A program made the position numbers and the translations under genes. 64,000 nucleotides of DNA from assembly GCA_014549065.1 (NCBI GenBank), contig JACDOX010000043.1, positions 5,062,955-5,126,954 on the forward strand. The letters run 5' to 3'. This DNA is from Cardinalis cardinalis (lineage: Eukaryota; Chordata; Aves; Passeriformes; Cardinalidae). Below are positions 38,991-52,884 of the stretch, piece after piece. Below the pieces are notes generated by a model. The model made no database searches, was not told the DNA's origin, and saw only the letters and a list, made by a program, of their open reading frames with translations. The stretch's first letter is position 1; each line of letters starts with the position of its first letter.

Positions 38991-41900
38991 GTTAAAGATT
39001 TTTTCAGATTGTCCATTGTTTGAAAGTAACTGGTTCAAAATACATATTTTAAATGATAATTAATATTTTCTTTCCTAAACTAAAAAATACATGCACACAT
39101 AGACTATTCATCCACAATTTACAGTAACATCTGCTTCCAGTCTATGCTACATAGATGAATAATCAAAGTGAAAAATTAGAAATTTTACCATTGTTAAGTA
39201 AAAGAGCAAGAGTTGACTGAAATTCCAATTTTTAAAAAGGATTTCAGAATATTTAATGGACTGGACTGTACACAGTACCTGCTGTCCTCCATGTCCTCCA
39301 GCTGGGCATCAGACTTAAATAATTCACACATGCTAGACATAAGTTTACAAAAATCCTTTTATTTGGGTGATGAGGGGCAGAGCTAATTGTGTCATGTGAA
39401 GCTATGCTGAAGTACTAAGAAATGCTATGATGTAAGTAAGTTTTCTTATACGGGATCTGCCATCTTTAGAGATTCCTTACATCTCTGAAGCACCGAGACA
39501 ATGCAGCTCTTGACTAATAGAATCACTAGTTCTTCAAAATTATTCCAGAATCCATATAGTACCATAGAAATTATGAACACTGGTCACCAGAGCAGAAGAC
39601 TCTTAAAAGCCAAAGCTTGCATGCCACAAACATTGAAGCTTCCAGCATCCACTTAGCCTCAAAAATTCCCACTAATTTTTCCCACTGAGAAAAGTGCACT
39701 TAAATGCTGACTCAGTTTTGCTTTCCACAGTAATTAAATATGTTTTTCTTCACAACAGATACTGCAGTCAGAGTTTGATGTGACTGAGCCAGTGTGATAG
39801 AAGTACAGGTTCAGTTCGAATCTGGATGCATAACAACAGTAATGTGCGTAACTCCTACTACTAATAATTTAAAACCTTCCAGGATCTGATTAATAAAATT
39901 GTCTTTGACATAGCAGGTTTAGTTTGAAAATTGAGATAAATGTAAGGCATATTTTTTCCCCCAAGATCTATCCTCAGCTAACAGGTAGAATAAAGCAGAT
40001 ACAAAAATAGAAGTCAAAAACTCTCAAATTCTCTTCATAGTTTGATTCTTGGCTTGCTCCTTAGCCTTGGCTAGTTGTACTTCCCATTTGTGTGCAAGCT
40101 TTCCTATGCACAAAATGAAAATAACACAATGTTTTTGCTAGTTGGAAAGGTTTTCCAAGGGCATAATGAAGATTTTTTCATGTTTATAATGCTTTTAAAA
40201 TAAAGAAATATGCAATAAAAAGAAGAACTAAAAATTATTGTGTTGCTCTTCATTATTCTTTACTAGCAGATGACTCAGAAAACAGATGCTGTTGAAGAGA
40301 GCCTAGACTCACGAGAAAAGTTTTCTGAGAAAAGTTACTACTTGGCAGGCTTAAGGTCATAATTCTGAGTTAAAAAATAAATGAAATAATAAATTTTCCC
40401 TTTTTTTCTCTGTCTTTCTCTTTAAGGAGTATCTAAACCATAGTTCCCACTTATTTGCACTACATACACTATTCTGCTGAGTGGCAAATAAGTAAACCTG
40501 AAGAGCAGATATTCTTGGATTTTGTTTTTATTGTGTGTTACTCAGCTACAGTCAAATCTTATTGCTTTTATGATCTTTTTCTAACACTTACTTCTTTAAA
40601 ACAATGATAAAAATTTAGCATCCTAGCTGTTCTTTTAAAAATAGTTTGCTGGTATAGTAAGTAAATAACATCAAAAATATGGCTTATGATTCCCATATTT
40701 CAGTTTCTAACAATTGAAACAGCTTTTCTTGCTCTGAATACAGAGGACAAAATCTGGTCTTTGAAGTGTTCCTTGTACACAAAAAAAGACAATGTGCAAG
40801 CAGTGGTAGGCATTAAGACATATTTGGCTTGAAACTAGACTCTGATTCTGTATTGCCATAGTATCAAACTTACAGTGATGATGCTAATAACAATTTGCTA
40901 ATATTTCTTTTCAAAAACAGATATTAAAAATGTTAAGTTCATCTTGAAAGGGCCTCGGGATAATTTTAAATCAGGATTTTATCTGAATTCCAGTACAGGG
41001 GAGTGTTGATTATCTCTTTAGTGGATAATAAAACACAGACGTTTTAAGCAGTATTGTGACTTTCTAATCCACAGAACTTAAATTAAGGAAAAACATAAAT
41101 TAAGACAGAAAGAACATTGCAAAAAAGATACTTTAGAAATTAGCTGTCATGTAAGTTGTTCTTGTAGCTCCCTAGAGTTTCATAAACACAATAATATGCC
41201 CACTCTGAGTTGTACATAAGCAATACAAAAGCAATTTAAAATAGATTTTATGTTGTACAATTATAATAATCTCTCTCAAATGATGTTTGAGCAGAGACTA
41301 GGATAAATAGTAGGAAAAGACTCTTTCCATACCAAATCACAGGTAACTAAATGAAGCACCAGATTATTTTAGGTATTTTTGTAATGAAAGCCTTTCTAAG
41401 CACTTTTTGATTACAAAATAACTTTTTGCTTTCAAATAATGCTTGTAATGAAATCTTCAAGTGTTTGATATTTTCTTATTTCTGGAGTTTACATGCAATG
41501 AACATGACATTTTCCATCTGATTTTGTCAGTCACATGTGTTACAAGGACACAAGTATCACAGCAACAACTGGGATAGTCCTTTTTCACTGAAAAAGCTAT
41601 TCTTCAAAGGCAAAACAGAGAAATGCTTCACTCCTGACACCTTGGATCTGTACCATGGAAAGGGAAGGTGTATATGCCATGGTAATTTGCAGTGTTCAGT
41701 AGGGGCCCTGTTCTATCCCACCTTCTCATCACCCTTTCTTCTTTGGAGTAACACAATGCAGAGATTGTTTCCAGAACAAAAGTGACTGAATAGACTGTCA
41801 TCATATTTCATGGAGCTTTGGACAAATCAATACTGTCGCTACAGAGAGATTTAATCAATTATCCTAAATCACAAGTGCTTAAAAAAAGAAATCAAATATA

Positions 41901-44900
41901 TGGTATCACACATGCTACATAATATAAATATTTGCTAGAGTATTGAATCAGGGCAGGAGCTCTGCTATTGGTCAAATACAGAGGTAAGAAAGGAAACTTT
42001 GAAATAGTTATTATAAAGTAGATAGGATAAAAACCTTAAATATCCTCAAATAAATAGCTTTCCAAACATAACAATCCCCCACCATTTTAATACCAGCTAC
42101 TTTGGAGAAAGCAAAAGCATTTTACCATCAATCATTTCTTATCTGTGCATCAATATTAAATGCCATTATAGCTGTTGCTGACACCAAAGCCATCAGTAAG
42201 TTTAGTTACAGTTATTTGAGGAAAACTGGCCAGAGCATACGTCACACACCAAATAGCCAAGCTATCCCAGCTTACAGTCAAATATCACATTGCATATTCT
42301 ATATATATGTAGGTTACTGTTTATAAAATAAAAATAAAAATAATTAAATAAAAATATAACAAAAATTAAATAAAGAAAAAAGAAAAAGAAAAAGAAAAAG
42401 AAAAAGAAAAAGAAAAAGAAAAAGAAAAAGAAAAAAGAAAAAAAGAAAAAGGAAAAAAAAACCTGACATATTAAAAGCAATTGTTTGCCTGTTTCTAATA
42501 TTTCCCGTAGAAGGTCTGGCACTTATTACATTTCATAATGGTAAGGATGATACCAGCTGCAGGGTCAGCCTACCAATTTTCAAGCACTTGTTCTCATGGC
42601 ACAATAAGCATTTTTGTATGTCATACTTCAATAGGAGACATAAATTTTTCATCTTAACAATGATCTCTATTAGAGTCTCAGTCTAACCTGTATGAAAAAA
42701 ATAAGAATCTGGCTCCATGTATGTGTGGAATGAAATTAGAAGGGTGAAAGAAATGGTAAGACATTGTGATATCTCAGAGTCAGAAGGGGTAAGAGTTTAA
42801 AAAGTATGAAAGATTAAGAAAACATTACTGAAAGTTTGCTTTCCAACTTTCAATCTATGCTGCTGTTTGGATTTTGTTTAGTTGGGGTTTTTTTGACGTA
42901 AACTTTGTTTTAATTGCTCTACAAAGCTAGCACACAACCTGTGAAACAATCTAGAAGTGAAACAAACTGTGAAACAAGCTAGAAACAATCTTGTGACAGC
43001 ATAAACAGAGAAAAAAAGAGAGAGAAAATGAGAATGAAAATGGGAGTGTGTGTATACACACATGCATTTGTGCATGTCCAGGAATATAACATGTATTTTA
43101 TTTTAAAAACTACAACCACTGTCGTTTTTTTTTTTTTAATTTTGCACATTCCACTCATTTAAATCAAAGCATAAGGGCTTTGTAATGCTATTGTTTGATT
43201 CTTTTAGTATATTCTCCCAAAACCATACATTTATAATTTAGGATGTTTTCTGTGGTGAAATTCTTCTGCTGTAGAATGAGTTTCTATGACCTAAATGCTC
43301 TTCTACCTTCATTTACCTACTGAAAACAGAGAATCATCACACCCACACTTTGATTCCCTTTCCTCAACTGCACATTTCAAAAGCAGGGGAGGTAAGCTGC
43401 ATTTCTACAGACATAATGGGACCCCTAATTTTATGCACTTTCATGTAGATGAGAAGACAGATAAAAGGATAGCTTTCTCCAGCTGTTTGGCTGGCATAAT
43501 AAGCATGTAAATGGGAAATTCATAGCTGCTTGAGAGAGAGCTAACAACCAAAAAACCGCACTAAACATCTAGAGAAATTTAATTTCCTGAACAATATTCT
43601 CCCTGTATCACTGTAATTGCTCTTTAGCTAAGAAAGAATCATAAAAGCTAAAGATCTTATATTACAAAGTAAGATCAAAATTACAATTGCTTTTGCTGTT
43701 ATGTTTAGATTTAGTTCATTTGTTTAAACAGCCCGGCAGTTCCATTCAACAATCTGTCTGCTGTTTGCCTGTCACTCTCAGAATAAATCTTGTTTTGTCC
43801 AGCTTCAAAACACATTCCTACCAACCACAGGAATAAATGGCATAGACAGGGTACAAAGCTATCTCTTACTGCTGAGGAGAGATTCATACCCACAGAGAAG
43901 CCTCTCAAAGAAGCAATCATTTTGTGAGTACAGCTGATAGCTACTCATAGTAACCACAATGTTTTAGATTTGTTATTTGAGTAACCTTCGAACTGTCTTT
44001 CTCTGGTGTATTTGAATCCAATCTAGAAAATAACGCAGTCTCCAGAAATTTATAACCACTCAGCCACTTTCATCAGACAATATTTTTCATTCTCCTTTCT
44101 GATCTTCCTGATGTATCATATCAGTATCGCACTTTTTTTTTCCCAGTGTTACTAGAAGCATTGCACTTATTTTGCTCCCATATCTCAGACAATCTTCTCT
44201 CCAGACTACATGGATAAAAATAAAAAGTCAAGACACCAGCCTATCTTCAAAACAACGCTAAATTCATTACATTTAGCTCTTCAAATAATATTTTCATTTG
44301 TAAACAATCTAAATGTTTACATGTTTTTATGGATTTCGTCTGTATTTCTATGATCATATTTCAAGAATAGGTCTAACTTCTTCATAAAATAAAGGTATCT
44401 AGGAGGAAATAAGATACGGAAAGTGGTATTAAATTCAATGTTAATGGTAGCTGGCTTTAGCTGGCTAAGCCCGCTAATGAATACTTACGGGTTTACTCAT
44501 GTACTACAAGTCCTACATTTTTTCATAACTACGTTATTGAGTATTCTCTCGGAACATATGTTCTAAAATTTTTAAGTACTGCATTTTAGCTCTCAGTGTG
44601 TACATGTTACCTTTTCCTTATATATTATCTTGTCAGGAAACAGCTGTATTGCCTTCACCATTGTAAGCAAAACTTTCATACTAAATACTTTATATTTTGT
44701 AAAATAAGGACAGAAAATAGTATGTTATCATAAAAATTAAGAACAGGAAATTTTACTTTAGAAAACATTTTATAAAAATTAACAAATATAGTATGAAGAA
44801 AATACAATAGAAATCACTATAACCAAAAAATTTCTAACTATTTATGTTACAAATAATGTAGACATACAAAAGAAGACAAAATCCTTTCAGGATTTCTTGG

Positions 44901-45261
44901 AACTAGTTTTGAAGTTGTGTAACTGTTAAAAAATTCTGTGTATAAAAGTTTTCTTTCATTTCGTACCTCCTCCTTCCCTTCATTATCATAAATGTCTAAT
45001 CAAACCTCCAGAAAACTTCTTTCAGAATATGAAGTATTAATAATGTTCAGGAAAAAAAATTTAGAGTTTATTCTACTAGATATGACCAAAAGCTTTACAA
45101 AAAGATTTACCAAGTGTCAGGCACAAATTTACAGACATGTCATTAAACTTTTTCATTTAGAAAAAGCTATAGAAAATAAATAAACTTTTCTCCTACTAGC
45201 AGCATCAGCAGTCCTGTACCTGCCCCAGGAAATGTTGAATAAATAAATTGCTGGATCTTAC
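38991..45261. other. Intron downstream of the PDE4D7 exon
   Basis: AT-rich intron that begins at the PDE4D7 exon donor on the minus strand. It contains an AAAAAG array near 42372 and a weak 28-bp duplication near 42939-42990 (CTGTGAAACAA-type units). No other element or exon is recognised. Confidence 0.55.
42372..42461. repeat. (AAAAAG)n microsatellite
   Basis: About ninety bases of AAAAAG hexamers, near-perfect in the centre and imperfect at the right end, preceded by AAAT-rich sequence from about 42325. The poly-Phe minus-strand frame across it is an artefact. Confidence 0.95.
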
Positions 45262-45497
45262 CTGCTGGACTCAGCAGCTGTAATGGCAATCAGAGGAGGT
45301 ATCCTCAGTGGAAGAGTCATGGGCCTTGGGATAGTCTCAGTATCATTCTTTTTATCCCAGTCTACCTGTTCTAACTGCCTGAAAGCCAGTGGGGGAAGCT
45401 GAATGTTACGGGACGATAATCTCCGCACGAGGTAGGGCTCAATTCCCTGGGAAGGCTCTTCATCCTCAGTACTGTGATGCAGAGCTTCTTCTGAAAC
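45262..45497 (-). CDS. PDE4D: PDE4D, PDE4D7-specific coding exon 2
   Basis: This internal coding exon supplies most of the unique N-terminus of PDE4D7, a long isoform of cAMP phosphodiesterase 4D. It is 236 bases: 78 codons plus two bases. It reads VSEEALHHSTEDEEPSQG, then EPYLVRRLSSRNIQLPPLAF and RQLEQVDWDKK, and ends IPPLIAITAAESS. The acceptor is a pyrimidine tract ending TTCATTCCAG at 45498. The donor is CCAGCAG|GTAAGATCC at 45261, phase 2 like the PDE4D4 exon, so both splice to the same downstream exon. RRLS at exon residues 25-28 matches the PKA site reported at Ser42 of human PDE4D7. The human start exon encodes about 14 residues (beginning MKRN) and was not found here. The frame upstream of the acceptor that begins MYSYM is intron and not a start. 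The linker after RQLEQ is about two residues longer than I recall for human. Confidence 0.93.
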
Positions 45498-46303
45498 CTG
45501 GAATGAAGGCAAAAAAATTTCCACCATATAAGAATACACTCATTATGTTAATTTGATAACTCTTTTATTTTCTTTCTGTAGCTTAGTTTCTAATAAATAA
45601 TATTTGCACTTTATTGACATTATTGAGGAAGTTAAAAGGAATGAAAAAATATAGTAAAAAATGTCAAGTATTTAAAGAATCTGTGGTTTTAAAAGCAAAG
45701 AGAAAGTATTTTTATCATGAGATTAGCACACTGCTATCTAAAATACTTATTCATACCTCTATAGGGAACAAAAGCTTTAATTAGACAAATTTCTTTCCCA
45801 CAATATATATGCTTCCCTTTTGGGAATATATATGCTTCTTCCTTTTGGAAGAACTGAGGGTCCATAGACTGATAATAACTTTTTTTTTAAGTAGTAATCA
45901 GAGATTTAAAACTATACAACTCTAGATTAAAAACATGCGAAACTTCATCTTATATTTTCTAAGGCATGCCAACTCCCATCTTTCTTTCTTGCTTACAATA
46001 ATTTCATGCTAATAGTAAGAGCTGAGCATTTAAAGCAACCACCATATGTCTTAGAACCTCTGAAGTTGAGGCCCTAATTAAATCTTTTGTTTAAACATTA
46101 GTAAACATTATTTGCAATTTAATCATCTAAAAATATGGTAATATTCTCTGGGTCAAAGAAGAATGGCAGATAATTCAATAAAGAAAACTCAAACTGGCAA
46201 TGATTTAAAGGGGAAGAAATTTGCTCTGAAAGTTTCTCAAGCTTTTAACAAACAGCTCTTTCTCTCACCATTGTGAGAGAAAAGTCTCAAAAAGTTTACT
46301 TTT
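45498..46303. other. Intron upstream of the PDE4D7 exon
   Basis: AT-rich intron between the exon acceptor and an LTR. A small imperfect tandem duplication of ATATATGCTTC plus CCTTTTGG lies near 45802-45855. No other feature is seen. Confidence 0.5.
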
Positions 46304-47345
46304 TGTAGAGGGCTTGGTAGGCGGTGGCTATGGGGGTGGCTTCTGTGAGAACAGAAGTTATTGCCATGTCTGACAGAAGTAATACCAACTACCTGCAAGA
46401 TGGACACACTACCTAGCCCATCTCTAGTAGCGGTAGCACCTCTGAGATAACTTATTTCAGAAAGAGAAGAAAACCCTTGAGCATTTGCTGCCAGAGAGAG
46501 AAATGAGAACATGTGAGAGCAACAGTTCTGCAGATGCCCAGGTCCAAGGAAAAGGAGGGGCAGGAGGTGCTCCAGGCACCAGAGCTGAGGCTCCTGCAGC
46601 CCTTGGTGCAGACCATGGTGAGGCAGCTGTGGCCCTGCAGCCTTGGAGGACCCAGGGGATGCAGAGATCCACCTGCAGCCCCTGGAGGAGCCCCACACGG
46701 GAGCAGATGGATGCCTGAAGGGAAGCCGTAACTCCATCGGAAGCCGTTGCTGGAGCAGGTTTACTGTCAGGAATTGTGACCCCCCATGGAGAGCCCCTGC
46801 TGGACTAGCCTGTTGCTGAAGGACTGCAAGAAGGACTTGTGGAAGAGACCCATGCTGGAGCAGAACTGCAGGCTATGGGAACGACTCAGGTTGTGGAGAA
46901 CTTTCTCCAATGGGAGGTATCACAAGGTGGAGCAGGGGAAAATTGTGAGGAATACACCCCCAGTGGAAGAGAGAGCAGTGGAAACAACGTGATGAACTGC
47001 CTACAGCCCCCATTCCCTATCCTCCTACTCTACATGGAGAGGAGGAGATAGAGAATTCTGGAGTAAAGTTGAGGCCAGAAAGAAGGGAGGGGTGGTTGGA
47101 AGGTGTTTTAAGATTTAATATTATTTGTCTCACTAACTTGTTCTGTTTTGATTTGTATTGTATTGAACTTCCTCAGATCAAGTCATTTTTTCCTATGATG
47201 GTAACTGGTGAGTGGCCTATTCCTAGCCTTATCTCAGCCTCTAAGCCTCTTATCATACTTTCTCTCTCCTGTCCCCAGCTGAGAAAGGGAGTGATAGAAT
47301 GGCTTTGATGGGCACTTGGCATCCTGTCACAGTCAACCCACCACA
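46304..47345 (+). mobile_element. Avian ERV LTR (ERVL-like), solo, degraded
   Basis: Recognised from its bird-specific repeat blocks. The left part has 'gggggtggcttctgtgag', followed by 'gtgctccaggcaccagagc'. The centre has reiterated 'ggagcag' units ('atgctggagcagaactgc'). A late block reads 'gaagaagggaggggtgg'-like sequence, and the right end has 'gggagtgatagaatggctttg' and 'gtcaacccaccaca'. The left edge is eroded and is placed by alignment from memory. The TATA and polyadenylation motifs are both mutated. I see no internal retroviral genes next to it. Open frames over the GC-rich middle on both strands are not genes. Confidence 0.75.
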
Positions 47346-50300
47346 GTAACATTAATGAGAGCTCCGTTTGTACTTGGGAGCTTGAGCAGTTGCTGTAAGC
47401 AAATGGTTTCCAATTTTTAATCATTAAATCTTAATTAATAATTTAGCTATTTTTCTTAATTCAGCTGCAATATAATTTAAGAAAACAAATATTACAAAAC
47501 GGTATGCATTAATGCAAATACTCAGAAGGAAATCAACAGTAAAATCAATCACTGTAAAAATATGACAAGAATTAATGTGTTATAGTCATCTAGGGAGAAG
47601 TTTAACTTTATGCTTGTATTTTCAGTGTGTGCATAGTGTATATTTAAGACAGCTGAATAAATTAAAAACAGCAATTAAATTAGTTATAGCTCTGCAAGAA
47701 ATGAAAAATGCTGATATCAAAGCTAAAAATAGTCTATCACATGAGGATTTTCGATACATTTCAGTTGGGTTTTTTTTGGGGAAACTCCAAACACCATAAA
47801 TATCCTTGAATTGGAGCCACACGCAGTCAGAACTAGATAGCTGAATTGAGAAAGTGAACTCACTGGGCAGTTTCTTCAATTTCTATTCAAAAACTAGAGA
47901 GGTAGAGGAATGTGATCTGAATAAAGTCAGAAAGAAATGGAAAAGTTCCAACATAAATATAAAGGCCAAGCTTTGCAGAAATGAAGTAATAGACATCTAA
48001 TGTTTATTTCAATGACAATGAAAATTAAATCAGTTTGTGGAAAAACTGGCCACCTATTCAAGTACAAATGCTCAGGCATCCAAACCAGGAAATTTTCATC
48101 ATAATGATTTAATCCATCTTGGGAAACAAAAGAGGAACATGCTTTGCCTAATTTTTCAGCATGGTTTTAAGAAGCATTATATGTATCAACAGAATTTTAG
48201 GCAATTTATAGCAGTATTCCGTCATGAAATTGTTGAGCAAGCGTAGCAAAAGCCATTGTTGTCATTACCACAAAACCACTCACTAAAAATGAAAACCAGG
48301 CTTTGGAATGGCAGGTGTGTCATCTGCTACACAAAATGATCCAAGCTAGTGATTGGTGATAAAAAGAAAACAAGAAACAGTTCTGCTCCTGACATTTTCT
48401 TATCTCTGAGAATGTGAAAAAAAAAAAAAAAGTTACTGTAAAGTGTCTGTTCATGAAATCCGTTAAATGGAACATATTAGGCTTTCTTTTTTACCTTTAA
48501 GGTCTGGAAGACTCTCTGTTAATCCCTGCCCTGTAACCAATTAACTGAATTCTAGAACATGGCAACCTTTCAGATACCAATTAACTTACTTCAACACTTT
48601 TTGTCCAGAGCAGACTCTGGGCTGGGACATTTAAAGTGTCTGTTTCCTTTTTTCATTTTTTCCTGGTTGGTTAACTTAATGCTCAAGGGATCGTTTGCTA
48701 GCCTTCTAATTAGCAGGCATGTTTCTTAGTTCTTATCAGTAATTGCTCATTAGTAGGCATAGATTTTTGTGTAAAAATAAGCCATTGTAACCTAATGAAC
48801 AAAAGTCAGCCACATATCACAAGATTGCCAGAAAATAAAAACAGCCCGAGAGAAGTCAAAAAGTAAAGAGTCCTGACATTGAAATGCAGGCTAGGTTTTT
48901 TGCCACCTCTCTGCAGACCATTTGACACACTGAACAAGATTATCTGTTTCTCACATTCCTCAGCATTTCATGAAAAATATTTCTTAAAAGCATCACAGCA
49001 TACATCTCTAACAAAGTGTGTAGAGTCAGTTCTTGAATTATCCCTAATCAACTCACCCTAGCACAGCTTCCCATTTTTTCCAATGGAAGCTCAATCTTGT
49101 GACATGAATCAAATGACTACTGGTATCCCAAAGTTTTTCCCTTCTCTTCCAAGAACAAATAGGCAAATTAGTGAAAAGTACTTAGAAAAGTCAGTGCTGC
49201 AGTCATTCTTCCAACAACTTTGACATGCCAGCACAGTGCTCTTTAAAAGAATACTAGTCAGGGGAAAAAAGTACAGCACCTTGTGTTCTTGCATTTCAGT
49301 GTCATGTCCAATAGCAGAATTGAATCATAAGTTATCTGAAAAATAGGCTAAAGTAATCACCTCAGTTTGTTTACCTGCAGCCCAGAGGCATGCTGAGTAC
49401 CTAAGAGCCAGAGGCTCATTTTGGACGTTTGACACTCTTTCTCCTAATGAATAATAGGGTTGTTACTATCCCACCTACAAAACAACTCCTTGACTCAGCT
49501 TTGTGACTCAAGACTGGCCTGAGTCAGAAAATAATAATCTCTAATAACTTTACCTACATCTATAAAAAATATTTCTCTCATTTACAACAGAATATTTAGA
49601 TGAAAACACCTAAATAATACTACTATACTTTTACTTAGAATAAAAAATAATGATTTTATGCATTATTAGAAGATGACATAGCAGTATTTACAATTATCTT
49701 AAGTATTCAAACAGTTCCTCCAAAAAGACAATGGCCAGGTACTTAGTGTTTTACAAACCAGTAATATATTTACAGGACACAAAGAATAGGTGCTGGCTTG
49801 ATGGCAATATTATCTAAACTCTCTTTTCTGCTTTACTCTGAATGTTAATGGCACTGGCAATGTTTTCACTATCACCATGCCTTAGCTTCTATACCTGGAG
49901 AACTGACACAACTCCCATCAAGCTATGAGTGTTTTTGAGATCCATAACCACTATTTATTGGCATAGCTATTTTAGATTAGACTAAATACACTACTCTTCT
50001 TTCAAACAATGCTCTACTTTCCATTCCTAAATTTTCTTCACTTCTTCCTCACCAATAACTATTTAAATACTTTGAAAATATAACTCAAGGAAAATATAAA
50101 CCAGTAAATGTTCTTGCTCTTGAATTCTCTAATTTTTATTAAAAAGTAAATGAGAATATATTATTCACAGAGCATTTCAATGATGCATTTCACTGTGACT
50201 AGATTTATTGCTATTCATTACTTGCAGTATGGAAAAGGAGAAAACAATGATGATTCATACTCCTAAAATCATAGTTTAATAAAATTAACTTTTATTCTGT

Positions 50301-51170
50301 CAGGCAACTCTCACTTTTTTTTTTCATGATGCAAATATTTTTAGTGGAAAAAGACTCTATGTGTGTTTAGAATAATTTTTTGCTATATATTTTTTCAAGT
50401 GTTTTGAAATAATTACACCATTTAAAATGTGATTATGCATTTCAAAATAAATTAAGTACTCATTTACATTAAAAAATTAAAAATTTTTAGTAATAATATG
50501 GTTAAACAGATTCAAATAGTGGAATTGTTAATAGTACAAGGAATACCCACGTTTATTTCTGTTTGTATTTAGAAGGAAGAAAATTACATACTTGAGTCAA
50601 ATGGAAAAGAAATACTTTGCAGATCATCAATATGTAGAGTTTTCTAAGGAAAAAAACTGTTTTAATTCAACAGAAGAAATTATTTTGACAGAAAAGATCT
50701 AAAAAATAGAGTAAAGGGTCCTTTGTCTCCTTTGAGAATGACAAATCCTAGGAAGCACAGGAAGTCTGAAAGAACTGGAAAAACACCTGTTCTAAGAGAA
50801 CAAATTACAAGACTCATAGTCCAGTAGAAGAGTGGACCTACCAATATCATACAAAGAAATAAATCATATTACTACACAGATGTAAGAAGAATACAGTGAG
50901 TTTGACTTTATAGGAAACCTCTTCAAATTAACTATTGTCATTTTGGGGGTATATATGACAAAGTTTTGTAACTTTGAAAAGTTTTGTAACATGAAACTGA
51001 TGACGAAAATTATGCTGTTCGAGTATTTCTGTCTCTGACGCAGAGACCCTGGGAATTTCCTACCAGACTTTCAGGTTCCCAAACTCATCTGCATGAGGTT
51101 ATTCTCAATTTAGCAGAAAAATGAGGTCTAACTGAAATAAACACTACTTGATCCTGAGCTGCATTCTTAA
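47346..51170. other. Intronic or upstream sequence, no gene seen
   Basis: AT-rich sequence with an A homopolymer near 48418-48431. Short open frames carry no recognisable domain. Confidence 0.5.
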
Positions 51171-51560
51171 GAATTATAGAATCATTTAGTTTGGGAAAGA
51201 TTTTTCAGATAATTGAGTCAAATTGTAAAACTAACATTACCAGGTCCAATAGCAAGCCACATATCTAAGCACATCATCTGCACATCTACATCTTCTAAAC
51301 ACCTCCAGGGATTATGACTCAGGCACTTTCCTGGGCAGTCTGATCCAATGCTTCACAACACCTTCAGTGAAGAAATTTTTCCTAATGTCCAGTCCAAACC
51401 TCCTGTGGTACAACTTGAGGTTGTTTCCTCTTGTCCTGTCATTTGTTTCCTGGGAAGGAATAGGGTAGGTCTGTCTCAGAGGTTAAGTAGGTCTACCTAT
51501 CCCAAAGATCTAAAATCAAAGGCTCCAGCCTCAGGACTTTGTGTACACTTCCAATGTCTT
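51171..51560 (-). mobile_element. CR1 LINE 3' end, minus strand
   Basis: The plus strand starts with the reversed CR1 tail ('aattatagaatcatttagtt'), followed by 'cacctccagggattatgact', 'gggcagtctgatccaatgct' and 'cttgaggttgtttcctcttg'. All are standard reversed CR1 3' blocks in order. No open frame survives. Confidence 0.85.
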
Positions 51561-52884
51561 CAGCCCAGGTGCTAAAATATTAGACAGTTTTCTTAGTCCT
51601 ATACTTCTTTAATCAGAAAATTCCCCTAAAGCTCTTCTTCTTTATCTCTAGCAACTATTCTTCTGACAGCATATTTTTGGAAAATTGTCTGCAGACAGGG
51701 ACTTGCTCAGCAATGAAACATCATGACAAAAGCAGGAAAAAAAAAATAACTGAAGCAATTTATTCAAAGTCACGATGATATAGTTTTGAATTTCGGATCT
51801 GTCCGTGCAGCAGATTATGCCAAGAGTACTGCATCCTCTGCTGCACATATAATGAAAAGCCTGTTGGTATACAGACCTAGGTTTTGTGGGCTTCAGTAAG
51901 GCAAGACTACTCTCACATCAGCTTCATGATGCATTGTCAGTTGTGTAGGAGGACCTCATTCAGTAATAATCTCAAATCCTATGGAATTCATAACTACATA
52001 GTTTTCAGAATGTTCCAAAAATGTTAGTAGAAGATTTGGCCTGTTAGTGGTACTTGAAAAATCAAGAAACAAAGGCTCACCCATGCTTGCATTAATTGTA
52101 TTGTAGCTGTTGTTATTAAAAAAAGAGTTTGCTATTATCTGTAGTTCTGTGAAGTGTATTCGCCTCTGCATGAGAAGAAAGTTGAGATGCACATGTGCAA
52201 AAAAGTAAAGTTCCTAACATGGAAAAAAGCTTCTTCCATCCCATTATCTAAAGAAAAGAGTTCTGTGGCATCACATATATCAAATCTTTGAGAATAAGTG
52301 AAAGCTTTGAAACAATTATTTACTTATTCCTGTAAATGCACATTTATGACAGGGACATACAAGAGGAAGCTGACAAAATATTCATGTGAAGATTTTACTT
52401 TCAGATCCTGAAACAAGTGACTTTATTGCCAGAAGTACTAGGATGAAGTCCTTTCACTGATCTCATCCAACTTCTGGAAATAAAACTATTAATTTGTATT
52501 TTTTTTTCCAATAAATGTGCTAAAATAGGGTCATAATATTACAAGCACATTGAAAAATGTTGGAACCCCCTAACAGTGGAGTTTTATTTTAATAAATAGC
52601 CACAGCAAAGTAGTTTACAGAGGTAAGTTTTTTTTTTCCCAAAAGGGAAATCCTAATTTTTTAATGAGAGTCCATTTGCAACTCTGAGTATAAAGCTTTA
52701 CCCATGTGTCTTTACCTCCTATTTTTCCACTCTAAAAATCAGAGTTATTTAGCAGATCATATGATTAGGCATATACACTAAAATACAGATTTGGCCTCTC
52801 TGTATTTCCAGTACATATTTGAAATTTTTCAGATTAGATATTGCCTCAACTGACATTGCCAAATGGGAACTCCATGAATTTTAA
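51561..52884. other. No gene or element recognised
   Basis: AT-rich noncoding sequence between two CR1 fragments. I see no element or coding signal in it. Confidence 0.5.

Noticed and set aside
42262..42522. Poly-phenylalanine minus-strand frame
   Set aside because: Translation of the AAAAAG microsatellite.
45498..45539. In-frame ATG giving MYSYMVEIF upstream of the PDE4D7 exon
   Set aside because: It lies in the intron beyond a strong splice acceptor and has no counterpart in known PDE4D7 proteins.
46237..47051. Open frames on both strands around 46.2-47.0 kb
   Set aside because: They lie over reiterated GGAGCAG blocks of an LTR and match no retroviral protein.
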